From positions 158,343 through 222,342 of the forward strand of contig ML769410.1 in assembly GCA_009733575.1 (NCBI GenBank): a stretch of 64,000 bases of DNA, given 5' to 3'. Under the pieces are notes generated by a model. It had not been told where the DNA came from. It did not search any database and saw nothing but the letters and a program-made list of their open reading frames with translations. Position numbers and translations under genes: made by a program. Below, one piece after another: positions 25,336 to 36,912 of the stretch. Within the stretch, counting starts at the first letter, position 1. Each line of letters starts with the position of its first letter. The DNA comes from Gymnopus androsaceus JB14. Lineage: Eukaryota; Basidiomycota; Agaricomycetes; Agaricales; Omphalotaceae.

Positions 25336-25341
25336 TATAAA
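25336..25341 (+). promoter_or_regulatory. TATA box of sedolisin copy 3
   Basis: TATAAA in the same context as the other two paralogs, 68 bases before the ATG at 25404. Confidence 0.7.
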
Positions 25342-25403
25342 AGCTCAATGTGTTCCTTACTGTTCAATAGGCCTTTCACCCCGATTCGCCCACATCGAGT
25401 ATC

Positions 25404-27927
25404 ATGGTCTACCTTGCAGCTCTCGGTTTTGTGCTTACAGCCTTATCTACACTATCTACCACCCTGGCGGCTAGTATTCCTGCACCCCGCGCTATGGTCG
25501 TTCACGAAGAGCGCGAGCTTCCCACTCACTTTTCTCTTGCCGGTACGCCTAGCCCCGACACGCATATCAACCTCAAGATTGCGCTCACCGCCACCAACAT
25601 GTCTGGTTTGGAGAAGGTTGCCTGGGATGTCAGCACCCCTGGTAATTCTCTCTATGGACAACATCTAAACTATGACCAAGTACGTGTTACAGTGGTCTCA
25701 TTTAAATACACTTGTTTATTTCACATTGTAGACTCGAGCATATGTGGTCCCCTCGCCAGAAACCATTTCAGCGGTCACTACGTGGTTGAATGAGAACGGA
25801 ATCACGAACCTCACGACCAGTGGAGCGTTCAACGAATGGCTTGGCTTTACCGTCCCCATCTCTACTGCCAACTCGCTACTCCAAGCAAACTTCCAAAAGT
25901 TCTCCGAGGTTGGGGGACCGAGGGAGTTGACTAGGACTCTGTCGTACTCCATTCCTGTTGACTTGGAGCAGCACATCGACTTGGTTTACCCCACCACAGA
26001 TTTTGTGAGGCTAAGTAAAGGGGCCAAGTTCCAAGTCCATAAAACTTCGGACAAATTGGCTACCAGAACCGTTCCTACATCATGCCAGTCGGAAATCACA
26101 CCACAATGTTTGCAGGTGAAAATGCATCATAATTATGGAAGGGTTTCCATTGAACATTCTATTGCGTGAATATACAGGATCTGTATGGAATTCCAAAAAC
26201 TCCAGCTACCCACTCGTGGAACGACAACACCCTTGCTGTATCTGGTTTTCTTGAACAGTATGCTGAGGTGATCGGAAATCGTCCCTTTTACTAAACTATC
26301 AGATTTGTCTGACAAAATCACGATTTCATAGAAGGCGGACTTGGAGCAGTTCTTGGCCAAATATAGGCCTGATATTCCACCCAGCACCACTTTTCAGCAA
26401 GAATTTGTAGATGGGGGTATGAACCCACAAGCACCACTTATGGCTGGTGACGAGGCGGTAAGCCGATTTATATCCTTGTTCAATCCTGGCGGTTATATGA
26501 AGCTTCGGATAGAGTCTTGATATCCAATACACTGTCGGCCTCGCTACGGGTGTCCCCGTTACTTTCATTTCTGTTGGGTCCGACAATACAGACGGTGACC
26601 TTGATGGCTTCTTGGACCTGGCGAACTTCCTTCTCGATCAATGATACAACGCCCGGCGTAAGTCTATCTAACAATGTGTATTTGGAAAGCTTTATCTGAT
26701 TTGGGAAATCTGCAGGTGCTTACTACTAGGTGAGGTCCTGCAATTCTGGCTTGAGTTTAAACTGACTGTTTTCATCATACAGCTACAGGTTCGATCTATT
26801 CCTTAACCCTCAACGATAGATAGTACTGATCATCCACCTGTGTAGCTTCAACGAGGGAGACCTTACTCCAGCATTGGCCAAGTGAGTATTCTTGAGTTTT
26901 GCCCAAGCAGGGGTGCAGCGTCCCTGACTGTGGCTCTCTGTAGCAACCTCTGCAATGTGTACATGATGTTAGGTGCTTGTGGAACTTCGATTCTTTACGC
27001 ATCTGGTAGGATCCAACCTTAGTTCATGAGACACTGACTAGAACCATACCAGGGGATGGCGGTGTTTCTGGTGGTCAAAGCGAAAGTTGCACGACATTCG
27101 TCCCGACGTTCCCAAGTACCTGTCCTTGGGTCACTAGTGTAGGAAGTACCAATTTGACGATGGATGGAGCTGGTGATCTTGTTGAAGCTGCTGCAACATT
27201 CACCAGCGGTGGCTTCTCAAACTATTTCTCTACACCTTCGTACCAAAACGACGCCGTTGAGCGCTATCTCACCGACCTTGGCAATACATACAGCGGACTG
27301 TACAATTCCAGTGGACGTGGCTAGTAAGGTTCTTCTTGAATCCATCGTATTAAAACTCACGCTTTGCCAAAGCCCAGATGTATCTACGAATGGGGTAAAC
27401 TTCCAGATTATCATGGATAGCCTGCCTCTTGTGCCACCTATTCCTTTATCCGTTGATGGAACGTCATGCTCTAGCCCTGCATTTGCTTCTATAATTGCTT
27501 TAATCAACGATTGTCTAATTGCGGCGGGAAAACCACGACTCGGCTTCTTGAATCCTTTGTACGTATTCTTTACTTTGAATACAAGACTCTCCACTGATTC
27601 TTCTTAGCTTGTACAGCTGCACCGAGGTATTTAACGATATAACGACAGGATCAAACCCCGGGTGTATGTAGAGTTTTACAGTATCCAATTTTCATACGTT
27701 GAAAGGTTAAATCTCCTAGGTGGCACCAATGGTTTCTCGGCTATGAAAGGCTGTAAGTCCTTTGTATTATATGTACACGCTCCTCATTCTGACTCTTTCT
27801 CAAAGGGGATCCTGTTACGGGCCTTGGTATGTCAATGTTTTCCTTGGCTCCTTTAACCTTTCCAATTCTTTGATATTTAGGAACACCAAACTTTACCAGG
27901 CTTCTTGATGCTGCTTTGTCTGCGTAG
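25404..27927 (+). pseudogene. Sedolisin-family tripeptidyl peptidase, copy 3 (one-base frameshift)
   Basis: Third paralog, with signal peptide (MVYLAALGFVLTALSTLS), pro-domain (WLNENGITNLTTSGAFNEWL) and all peptidase motifs: GDEASLDIQYTVG, ASGDGGVSGG, DGTSCSSPAFASI, NPGCGGTNGFSAMKG, WDPVTGLGTPNFTRLL, stop TAG at 27925-27927. The exon ending before the intron at about 26657 has 43 bases from GACCTGGCG to its donor, against 42 in copies 1 and 2. The extra base sits around 26640 and turns LLxQTTTPG into LLDQ followed by TGA at 26642-26644; the DTTPG codons continue in the shifted frame. Every later exon is still open and splice sites are kept, so the lesion is recent or a sequence error. If real, the product stops before the oxyanion and Ser motifs and cannot be active. 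Confidence 0.8.
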
Positions 27928-28847
27928 AAATCAGTCTGGGACAATTCGTAACACCATTCGCACAATTTCAGGCCTGTGAAAATGATTTCCGTAGAAGATG
28001 GCTGCATCTCAATTTTTTCCCCGTCAATTCAATTCAATTGTGTTAGCTTACTGGTTTAGCAAGACAAATTCTTGATAAATTCGGCCTGACCTGATAAACT
28101 CAGCTTTGACCTCCTCTAGTGATTGTGTGATTATTCTCAATTCAAACAAACACGAAAGTCTCCTTCTCTGCGGTCAATCACTCCAACTTCCCTTCCTCTC
28201 TTCACCTCTTCGTCTCCATTCTTAATACTACCACTACCAGTACTACCATACACTTCTTCTATTCAGAATGGCATCTCTTTTCCCTGAGTCCCTCTACATT
28301 ACACACACATTCATATGTTCTATAATCTACCTTTATATATTCCTACTTTGGATCATGGATGGCGCCTTTAAATATGTCTCCTTTCTTATGTCATTCCCAT
28401 CTACTTACTGTGCTCTACATTCCCCCCATTCCGAATTCGAATGATGGAGCCTCAAATACTAGCGATGGAATTTATTTAGATTTAGACTAGTCCAAGATTC
28501 TTTTGAAATCTCCTTGCATCGCGGAGGATTAGATACTTATTCAATAATATGATCTGCGTCTCGAAGTAAGATGGCGCAATTACTTAATGTGAAGCGGATC
28601 GCGTATAGCTTACAACTCCGAGAAGTTGAACTCGGCCATACTTAATTAAGCATTATAAGACTCGGTACCGACTCAACTAATATACTACTGTCTCACGGAG
28701 AAGCAATCATCCGACTTATTTATAGGAAGGATAGTTTCAAGCTGACTCTCCGAGTATGCCTTCATCCTGTGCCCTATACTACGATGCACTAGCCAATTAC
28801 GTTCAATGCTTTGAGGCTCTTTCCCTAAACGGAGAATTACCAGATGC
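27928..28847. other. Intergenic, end of the sedolisin array
   Basis: The first 200 bases match the 3' flank of copy 1. Beyond about 28140 the sequence is unrelated to the array and AT/CT-rich. No gene recognised. Confidence 0.5.
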
Positions 28848-28854
28848 TATAAAA
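28848..28854 (+). promoter_or_regulatory. TATA box of the cupin gene
   Basis: TATAAAA 61 bases upstream of the ATG at 28909. Confidence 0.6.
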
Positions 28855-28908
28855 GCTTGAACTGCCTAAACCTTGAACGAAAAAAAACCTACGCAAAACG
28901 CTTTCGCA

Positions 28909-29683
28909 ATGTCCGACCCAAAGCATTCACCTTCTGTGCCCATGGGCAAGGGAATTACACTGGTAAGTTTTAACTTGACCTACTTGCAGAGCCAGAACTA
29001 ACGACTCGGATTCGCGCCTCCGTGGCACATGCAGAGCTTTGAGACCCAAATGAGACGATTTATTGTCCGTGCGGAGGCCGATGACGAGATACTCGTTGTC
29101 CCGCCACATTGGCACGACGAGCACGATGAGATTATGAGGGTCTGGAAGGGAAAGTTAAAGGTCACCCTTGGATCGGAAGTTATGATATGTACGCCTGAAA
29201 GTGGGGATATTTTCATCCCAAGAGGGATACCTCACTCTTTGGAGAGCTTGAAAGGCGTACCTCTGGTGTTCACGGAAAGAACGGATCCATCGGTAAGTAG
29301 TACTTTACTCTTATGAAGAATCGGATAGTACTTACATGCATGGCGCTGCACCATAGGAATTCGACAGAAAAGAGCTGTTTTTCAGAAACTTGCTGGCCGT
29401 ACCAGGAGTTTGTCTGGTAGCGCCTTGCACATCATGATGGTATTCTATCACGGAGATATGTTTCCTGTATTTCCGATTCACCTCCCCTGGCTCGAGAAAT
29501 CTGTAAGTCTGCGTGTGCTTCAACGTTCAGCGTTCAGCGTTCAACGGTTTATCGGTTTATCCTCTCATTGATTTCCAACAGTTCGTCAGCGTTCTTGGTG
29601 GATTCTTTGCTCCTCGGATGGGATACAAGGTGATGCTAAAGATGGAGGAGGTGAAGAGGACCAGGTACGATTATCTGTGCTAG
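28909..29683 (+). pseudogene. Cupin-domain (RmlC-like) protein with a frameshift
   Basis: Small fungal cupin protein of unknown substrate. Exon 1 gives MSDPKHSPSVPMGKGITL. The second exon begins SFETQMRRFIVRAEADDE and carries the cupin motif: PPHWHDEHDEIMRVWKGKL with metal-ligand His/His/Glu, then PESGDIFIPRGIPHSL with the last His. After an intron, EFDRKELFFRNLLAVPGV is read; two codons later the frame runs to TGA at 29435-29437. The conserved continuation ALHIMMVFYHGDMFPVFPIH is in another frame, starting at about 29419. A final exon (FVSVLGGFFAPRMGYKVMLK) ends TAG at 29683. Only a 22-base intron, too short to be likely, would repair the join. I infer a single-base deletion or a sequencing error. 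Confidence 0.7.
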
Positions 29684-30090
29684 ATATCCATCACTGTTCA
29701 GCTATTGACTTTTCCGCCAGTTGACTCGGAGATGTTACTTGCTTTGAATTCGTTCGGAATAGCTGAATAGCTAATTAAAGTAATACTAATATATATGCGT
29801 ACCTGGGCGAATAATTAATCTAAAAATCCATTCGTGCTCACAGTGGGGGCCAAACAGTAACAGCCCTTCCCGACATTGAGGTTCAATCTGCCACTGTGAA
29901 GCAAGTACTTGGTCAGAAAACCACCGCGTGCAGACTCGGAACGATGCCACTCTTCTATATCTCCTTAGTCCCACCATAGAGGAGATATCAATGTTCATAC
30001 GCATACGCAGACAGATACGGAGTAGAGTCGCGTCGTTATAGATCCGACCATATAAGCACATACACATCCCCTTTATCGAACAGTTCTTTT
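29684..30090. other. Convergent 3' spacer
   Basis: Lies between the 3' ends of the plus-strand cupin gene and the minus-strand SGNH esterase gene. AT-rich; no gene seen. Confidence 0.5.
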
Positions 30091-31328
30091 TTAAGTGAGC
30101 CATTTGCTCCATTTATTGAATCCGGTATCAATAACTTCAGCTATTTCCTTTGCCACTATCCTTTGCGCTTGCTCACTCTAATGAGTATCCAATGATGCCG
30201 GAATTTACCATCAATATCACTGTTACTACTAGATAAACATATACTCACCGGGTGCAGTTCATCCCACCTTGAAGCAAGGAGAGACGTAAGTCACCGAGAG
30301 GTAAATTAAGTGAACCACGCTCACCACATGTAACTGTCTCTCTCGTGTTCGGATTCCACTTCTGTGCATATCACTTCATCGCTATCGAGGTGACATACAC
30401 AGGACCTTATAGGAAACGTTACATTTAGAGGTGCCGTTCCGTTGAAGTAATTCTTTGGATCATTGAACATATCCAAGAATAAACCAAACGAGTCAAATAC
30501 GCCTTTTAGTTGGTGAGCAACTTGAAAATCCTGCATTACTAAAAACATACCGATATGAGCTCCTGGTAATCTATGGGCAAGATTTTGGAGCATCAAAGTC
30601 GACAAGGATTTAGCAGCGGAAGATAATTCATGCATCATAAGATTCCATTCCGTTGTGTTGCGAGATCCAGCCCAATACAGGTTCGAATAGGATTGCGGTG
30701 TAGCGAGCTAGCCCCAGAGGAATAACCTAACGAGAATTTGCACCTTTTTGAATGTTTGATACAACGATCGCAAAGTAGTACGCACCTGCTGAAAAAGGAA
30801 GTTTCTTGCTCCATGATTGTACATTATCTCTACCCAGTTCACGGCACATACTGTCGTGTCAACAACCGATATACCTGGTTCCGTCACTTTTCCAATGAGA
30901 AGCCCGAGCGAGCCAAGGTCGTTGGTCCCAATCCAAAGGGTAAATAGACTTTCTTCCATGTCCAGCTTGTAAGTAGATGCGAACTCGAGGTAGTTTCGGA
31001 TCTGTGCCTCAACAACAGAGACATTAGGGAAAGGGATTGGAATAAGTTCCGTAGAGCACACTCCACCCCCTTTGGCAAACTGGAATAAAGATGTGTTGGT
31101 GTATCCGGTAGCATAAACTGGCCATGTCTGCTTGCCCAAGTGTGACTGTATCGAAGGATCTGTAAACGAATCTCCAAAGGTAACCAGATTCTGGATTTGT
31201 CTGGCATGAATGCCAATACTTTCTTGAGGCAGAACCTCCGTCCTTCGATTGTGGTTTAACGCGTGAAACACGATAAGCGAGCCTGAAAGACAAAGTATAG
31301 CTCGGAGTAGTTTGTATAGCTCAGCCAT
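30091..31328 (-). CDS. Secreted or membrane-anchored SGNH/GDSL esterase (CE16-like)
   Basis: Serine esterase of the SGNH fold; closest pattern is fungal carbohydrate esterase family 16 acetylesterases, which deacetylate sugars from plant cell walls. The start at 31328 gives a hydrophobic N-terminus (LLRAILCLSGSLIVFHAL). Block I is NLVTFGDSFTDPS with the nucleophile Ser in GDS. FAKGGGVCSTELIPIPFPNV supplies the oxyanion Gly, and LFTLWIGTNDLGSLG the oxyanion Asn (block III). After an intron (about 30796-30708): LATPQSYSNLYWAGSRNTTE and LPGAHIGMFLVMQDFQ. A terminal set of short exons restores MWWDELHPSEQAQRIVAKEI, block V with catalytic Asp and His, ending NKWSKWLT-stop at 30091-30093. All joins are in frame, so it appears intact. 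The CE16 assignment is inference; the SGNH class is clear. Confidence 0.85.
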
Positions 31329-34300
31329 CGTAATAAAACGAGCTCACGGCGAGATACAACTATCGGGAAACTAGGAATTAGCTGCACAGACGTGTTAAGG
31401 ATAGCAGATTTAACGTCACCGTGTCCTCGACCAAGACGCAATTGAGAAGGGCAGTAATTGCTTGCGAAGCTGGTGGCTTATATATCAAAAACTTCACTCT
31501 TCATCAGATTCGCGTCATAGTTGACTGAATGCAAAATGATAGTACTGAATTGAACTGACTGAACGGCTTCATGTGCTAGGCATTTCAAGGTATGTAGAAA
31601 ATACAATGGAATAACCCGGAGCCATCTTGCTGACGTGACTCATGAGGTCACCCTTCCTTCCTCGCTCGCGTCGCTCGAAGTCTTCAAGATATCAACTAGT
31701 CTGGGAGCCGTCATTGCGTTTAGTGGCCGGGAGGTGCAAGGCGAAAAGTCGTGAATCCTTCCGCAATGATCCAACGTCACGATAGCCGATGCTTTGAATG
31801 AGATTTACTAGACAGGATAGAGTCAGAGTCGGTACCAGAATAGCTCGATAACTGATGATACTCACTTGAGCCTCAATCATTGGCGCGGTGTAATCCTGGA
31901 ACGCGATCGAATTGGCGATTTATTGAAAATGATATTTCCCCGGCGTATTAGGTGGACGAATCGCGAAATAGCACTCCCAGAATACTCCCGCCGCAGCAAA
32001 TGAGTCGTTGAGTGCGTGTTCCCAGCATGGAAAACCAAGAGGAAGGGAAGAAGTACGGCCGTCCAGGAGATGAAAACATGAACTTCGTTACGGTGTGGTA
32101 AGTCTTCCGATTTTCGTCGAGCTTGAAGATGATGGTGTTCGAAGAGCCTCAATGCAGAACCAAAGGCTTTTAAACCCAAAGTTCTGACTGAAAGCGCCGC
32201 ATGTGGCCATTAGCGATCCAGCACATCCTTTGGTTATAGTACGCATTTGTGAAATCCGGCTTGAGTTGAAGGAATCAGTCGTTTCACGCAGGCGCACCAT
32301 TCATGACCCGCGGATTCCAATGTATCCACACCTAATGCAAATGGAATGCGCTCGGAAACTGCCCGCTCTTTAGACCAGATGTCGGCTGCCGCAAAGATCG
32401 TCAGAGCAAGGAGGCAGATGGAGAAGGAAAGATGTGGAATCAGTCCAGCATCCAAGCCATTGTAAATATATCATGCAAGTCGGAGATCTGACGGTCGTTT
32501 AGATGGGCGTCCTAATCTACCACAAAAAAAAGTAAATCAAAGGAAAACAAGCTGCTCTCACCGTAAGTACCTTCATTCATCTCAAGCTCGAACGTAGCCG
32601 TATCCAACGTCTCCATACCCGTCCTCAGCCGTCAATCGATGACACGACAGTTGTGTTTGCATTTGGGTATTGATATGATCAGTTTTCTCCTGGAGCCTGT
32701 TATGCAGAAATTAAGCGTTTTGCAAGGACGACACAGAGAGAAGAAAAAGAGAACCGGAAGAAGAATCTATCAAAAGATATACAAGAGATGAAGCTCGGCT
32801 TGGAACATCACGTACGTGTAAGGTTAACCAGTCGGAGTTGGAGGCGTAGACGGTGGGTGGGTGAAGGTCGTAGACTCGTAGCCGCATTTGAGCCGGATCG
32901 AACTGTGTTTGGGTCGATCGAGTCAAGTGTTCATGTTCTAGAAAGAGTTGTTAGTGGGCCAAGTTAGGATAACGAGTTGAATTTCACATACCTCCTTCTC
33001 TAACCCATCTTTAACTTAGAAACGAGTCCGACCATCCATACAGTACGTACGACAACCCCCTGAGGTTTATTTAGCGCGAACAGGCGTTGGTGTCTAAGCC
33101 TTTTACAACCTGATGGTAGTAAGAAAGAGAGAGAAGAGACCATATTCCAATAGATATCAAACTCACTTTGGTCCTGTGTCCACTTCCGCCAAAGATCAAT
33201 CCAGCACTTCCACCACAGGTGTGTATTCCTTCGTGTAAATTCAATTGCGTCGGTATAGAGCGTGGGTCAAGTCGATTCGTTGACAGAGGGTTCGCGCAGG
33301 GGGTAGGGGAAGTATGAATGAGAATTATTATTAAAGTGCACCTCTTTACCGCTAGAATACAAGAATAAGAATAACCAGAATAACCGTCGTGGTAGTCAAC
33401 TTGAAAGAGGGCGCTTCTTGGGCGCTTTTGTTCTTCTTCCGTCCATTTTCTCAAGTCATAAGCACAGAACTGACTCGACGATTAAACCGTAGCTCACGCT
33501 CTCTTCACCTAGCAACATCATCGCCAACATTGACCTACTCACGCTATGCTCAATCCCGGAGGAATGAGTTATGAAAGGAGCTGTGGTTGTCGGCCCAACG
33601 AAAAGAGTTTACCACCTGTACCGTAGGATCTCTCTACCAGCTCAATCTGCAGCTTCTATGAGCGGTGCCCTCGGCTCAGGACTTTATTCTTGGTCGTCCA
33701 TTTTCAAATCAGACTTCATGGATTATGTCGCAGCGCTTGGGATGCTGAAGCTATTTACTAAAGCAAACTACAGAGGCCGCAGGACTGTATCCGCAGCTTG
33801 GACAGTCCTTCTCAGTTCGTAAATAAACACAATCGATCCCCTAATTGGTGACTGACCGTTCTTTTTTTTTTTGCTAAATACTAGTGTCCCAGGAATTCAG
33901 CGTGTCGTAGTATTGTCTAGAGATTTTTCGGCGCTGTTGAAACTTTAAATGCCTGCAGAGCGTGTTTGGAACCTGCATAGGTGGATACGACAATGGACAA
34001 TTGGAAATAAGATACATGAAGGATTTCTTTGCAGGAGAAAGATGCGCAGGTTCGGTATACGTTTCTTCATGTATAGCTCTTGCTTTGTGCTTGCTGCTCT
34101 TCATATTGGCCTCCGAATTTCAATCAGCCCTCACCTCGATGATATCCGGATTCATAGGCTTCCTTTCTTCCTAGCTGCGGGCTTTGTTCGCACAGTACAC
34201 ACATCGAGCTTGGAAGGGATCTTGGTACGACACTTCGTTGCAAGGAATGATTCTTTGCTGCGGGTTTTTTTTATCCCAGAGAGGATAAATTCAGCGTTTC

Positions 34301-35934
34301 CTATGGGAAAGTTCAAGCGTGTTTTCCAAGCTTCTTTCATTTTCCTTTTCTACTTGATCTGATCCGTGTGTTTAGTGATACTCCTAGATCCCATCCCCAC
34401 TCCTCCGGAAGTTTAGTGCTCATCTCAATTGCTTTTGGGAGACCGCCTCCGAGAGTGACGAGCCGGTAGTAAGTGCCATGGAGGAGGCTTTTGACGAGAT
34501 GGGTCTTGGAAACCAGTAACGCATCATTAGACGCCGATGCATACTAGTACTCCTCACTGAACGAGGCGTTCACATGATGAGAAAATAGGCCATTGATACG
34601 CAGCAAGGTTTTTCGAGCTACTATATTCTGCGGACGTACGTCGAACCGTTATGGTCTTTCTTGGTCTCGTGGTGCCGTCAAGTATCGATCGCAAGCCAGA
34701 TATGTGCCACATGAATACGTCTAGAAATTTATGGGGTAAACAGTTGTGGGTCCTTAGCTGTTTATTTGCGCAGCTATCTTCTTACTTATTGTATGAAGAA
34801 CCTCGAGGCATTACATCTTTAGGCTTCGGGCGCATTATTTGTGAACTCATGAGCATGAGGAAGCACTCCATAGTGGGCTATTTGGGTCCAAGTGTTGAAC
34901 AAAGGTTAGATAGAGCTACACCACTCTATCTACACCGGTTGAACAGCCTTCCACGCAGCCCGAGCTCTCGAATGTCTGTCTGCATCACTAATGACCTAGA
35001 GACAGTGGCAGGAGAATGGTTGGTTTTTTGTTCGCCATCCGACTGTTGCATAGCCGTTTGGAAGCGGTCAACTACATGTTGAAAAGCGCTAGATGCGTCG
35101 ACCCTCCTCGCAAATTGCATTGATGAATGTAAGAAGTTTCAAGTCTCATCATTGCGAACTCCAGGTTTCTTCAGAAGAGATCGAAACCTTAAGACCATAC
35201 ACCGCTACTCCAAGCAACTCTACAGGCCAACGCTGATACTCCTGCTCCTCCTAATCCAGACTCCGAGGATGGCTCACTGTCGGGGACTTTGGATGCTTCT
35301 CTGAGCATGGTCATGTCCGAGGCCAAGAGTCATGGTCAATCAGAACTAGGTCCAAATTCAATGATTTCTCCCAATCATTCATAAGTATGTTCATGTTTGT
35401 TTCCCGCTTCACTCTTGCACCTTTTTATTTGCCTGTTATCGCATCCTTTCCCGTACAATCCCAATATACTCCCATAATCATATTCCAAGTTAGGAGATGC
35501 TAAGTCGATTCATATTCTTCACTGTATAGATGAGAACTTCCTGTCTAGATCTTCGTACTAGCTACTTTGAGAAATGAACGATGTGCTGCTGCCACCAAAA
35601 AGGCTTAAATCGGCAAGTTTGAAGACTGGACACCTGATCCCCAGAATTGCAACTGTTTCATAACGAAGCTGTGAAAGTGAATTGTTCAAAACGAGGCCTC
35701 GCTTTGAATTTGCGCAGCGTGAGTGATAGCTCACACTGAAGTCCCCGTTGGAAAAAGGGGGTGATGGATAACAGTTGGTGGGCGCATCCTGTATATATGT
35801 ACCACCCCTCGCGTCTACCAACAGCTTGTCACCCATTCTCATTCTCCGATATAACTTTCTATTCATCCTCGAAGGTTTGCTGTCCTAATCGATCTCAAAC
35901 ACCTAAGCTGACTGCTCTCAATAGTTTGCTCGAC
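31329..35934. other. Long region without a recognised gene
   Basis: On the minus strand an open stretch starting at 32455 reads MDAGLIPHLSFSICLLALTI then FAAADIWSKERAVSERIPFA, which looks like a signal anchor. A downstream frame (about 32090-32020) has EVHVFISWTAVLLPFLLVFH, also membrane-like. I could not join them into a gene, so they may be remnants of a multi-pass protein. Plus-strand frames at 33949-34362 and 34651-35082 (137 and 143 codons) have no recognisable motif. The rest is AT-rich non-coding sequence. Confidence 0.4.
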
Positions 35935-36912
35935 ATGGTTGAACTTGATTCCTACAATCTTTCTCAATTCGAACGGCGACTCGCAGAACAGTCCCCAATT
36001 TTGCACCGCCTACTAACCACCAAACGTATCTACCATGATTCTCCTGGAGTCGACAAGAAATTTGAGCGGAACAGGAAATCCCTGGAATTGCCACATTCGC
36101 AGGTGTTTATGAACCAGTTTTCATATACATTCAACTTGTTCAATGATGAGATGGACGGGATCTTTGACAACAACCGGGTGAAGCGATTCGTGGATCTAGG
36201 ATGCGCGCCGGGTGGATTCTCCAAATGGTTGCTTGAACACAATCCCAAGGCCTTTGGGATAGGCGTCACTTTTTCTGAAGGCGAGGGGCTTGGAATCGAC
36301 GTCCGAGGTACTCCCATGGAAGACCTGGAGAGATACGGGCTCCACTACGGCGATGTGACCCAGATCAGTCCGATGTCTGCTCTGTTGAACACATCGGTCT
36401 CAAACGACCTCATCATCGCAGGCGCTTTCCCTACTGGTCAATGTGTATCTCAGCTTGACCGCCAAGTGCTACTTCTATCGCAGGTCCTGCTTGTGATGTT
36501 GAACTTGGAAGATGGGGGATCGAGCGTGGTAGTGGTGAACACAAAGCCATTGCCGTGGATTATCGAGGTCATCGAGATGCTTCGCAGTGTCTTCAGTTCG
36601 GTAAAGGCGGTAAAGTCGAAGACATTGCACGCAACGCGCTCTTCCTGTTATCTAATCTGTACAGGGTTCGATGCTGGTTCAGATCGGAAAACCGTTTGCA
36701 TTGACCAGATTCGCAGGCTCTTGAATAGTAGAGGGGAGCTTGAAACACCGTTGGATGGCGGAATGGGAGAGGAGAGATGTCTGCTCTCGGACGAGAGTCA
36801 TGACGAGCTCTATGAACGAGCACATACCATCTTCCTGGAATTCTTTGAGCCTATTTGGACGATTCAGCTCGAGGCATTAGAAAATGAGATGACACGTTTC
36901 AAGGCGAGTTAA
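35935..36912 (+). CDS. FtsJ-like (RrmJ-fold) SAM-dependent methyltransferase with eroded active site
   Basis: Single-exon gene; the open frame extends upstream to 35761. I choose the ATG at 35935 (MVELDSYNLSQFERRLAEQ) because it follows a plausible intron acceptor and starts the soluble domain. The SAM-binding motif I is VKRFVDLGCAPGGFSKWLLE, the classic FtsJ signature. LHYGDVTQISPMSALL then supplies the motif-III acidic region. Canonical FtsJ 2'-O-methyltransferases carry a K-D-K-E tetrad. Here the segment expected to hold the Asp reads NDLIIAGAFPTG, and the SxE block reads ATRSSCYLICTGF with Cys where Glu is usual. No SRAAxKL motif precedes motif I. So it probably still binds SAM but may not methylate RNA in the usual way. 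About 325 residues; ends RFKAS-stop at 36912. Such divergent single-exon FtsJ-fold genes occur in families in mushroom genomes. Confidence 0.8.
   Translation: MVELDSYNLSQFERRLAEQSPILHRLLTTKRIYHDSPGVDKKFERNRKSLELPHSQVFMNQFSYTFNLFNDEMDGIFDNNRVKRFVDLGCAPGGFSKWLLEHNPKAFGIGVTFSEGEGLGIDVRGTPMEDLERYGLHYGDVTQISPMSALLNTSVSNDLIIAGAFPTGQCVSQLDRQVLLLSQVLLVMLNLEDGGSSVVVVNTKPLPWIIEVIEMLRSVFSSVKAVKSKTLHATRSSCYLICTGFDAGSDRKTVCIDQIRRLLNSRGELETPLDGGMGEERCLLSDESHDELYERAHTIFLEFFEPIWTIQLEALENEMTRFKAS

Larger units (their letters stand above)
12240..28140 (+). repeat. Tandem array of three ~6-kb units, each carrying a sedolisin gene
   Basis: Start codons lie at 13538, 19695 and 25404 (spacings 6157 and 5709). Upstream blocks, TATA boxes, coding exons, intron positions and parts of the downstream blocks are recognisably shared. 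The downstream motif CTCAGCTTTGACCTCCTC after copy 1 (about 16284) recurs after copy 3 (about 28102). Units differ by substitutions and small indels, so the duplications are not recent. The direct order is the product expected of unequal crossing-over. Confidence 0.85.

Noticed and set aside
33949..34362. Membrane-like 137-codon frame
   Set aside because: Hydrophobic composition comes from T-rich sequence; no start context, splice pattern or motif supports it.
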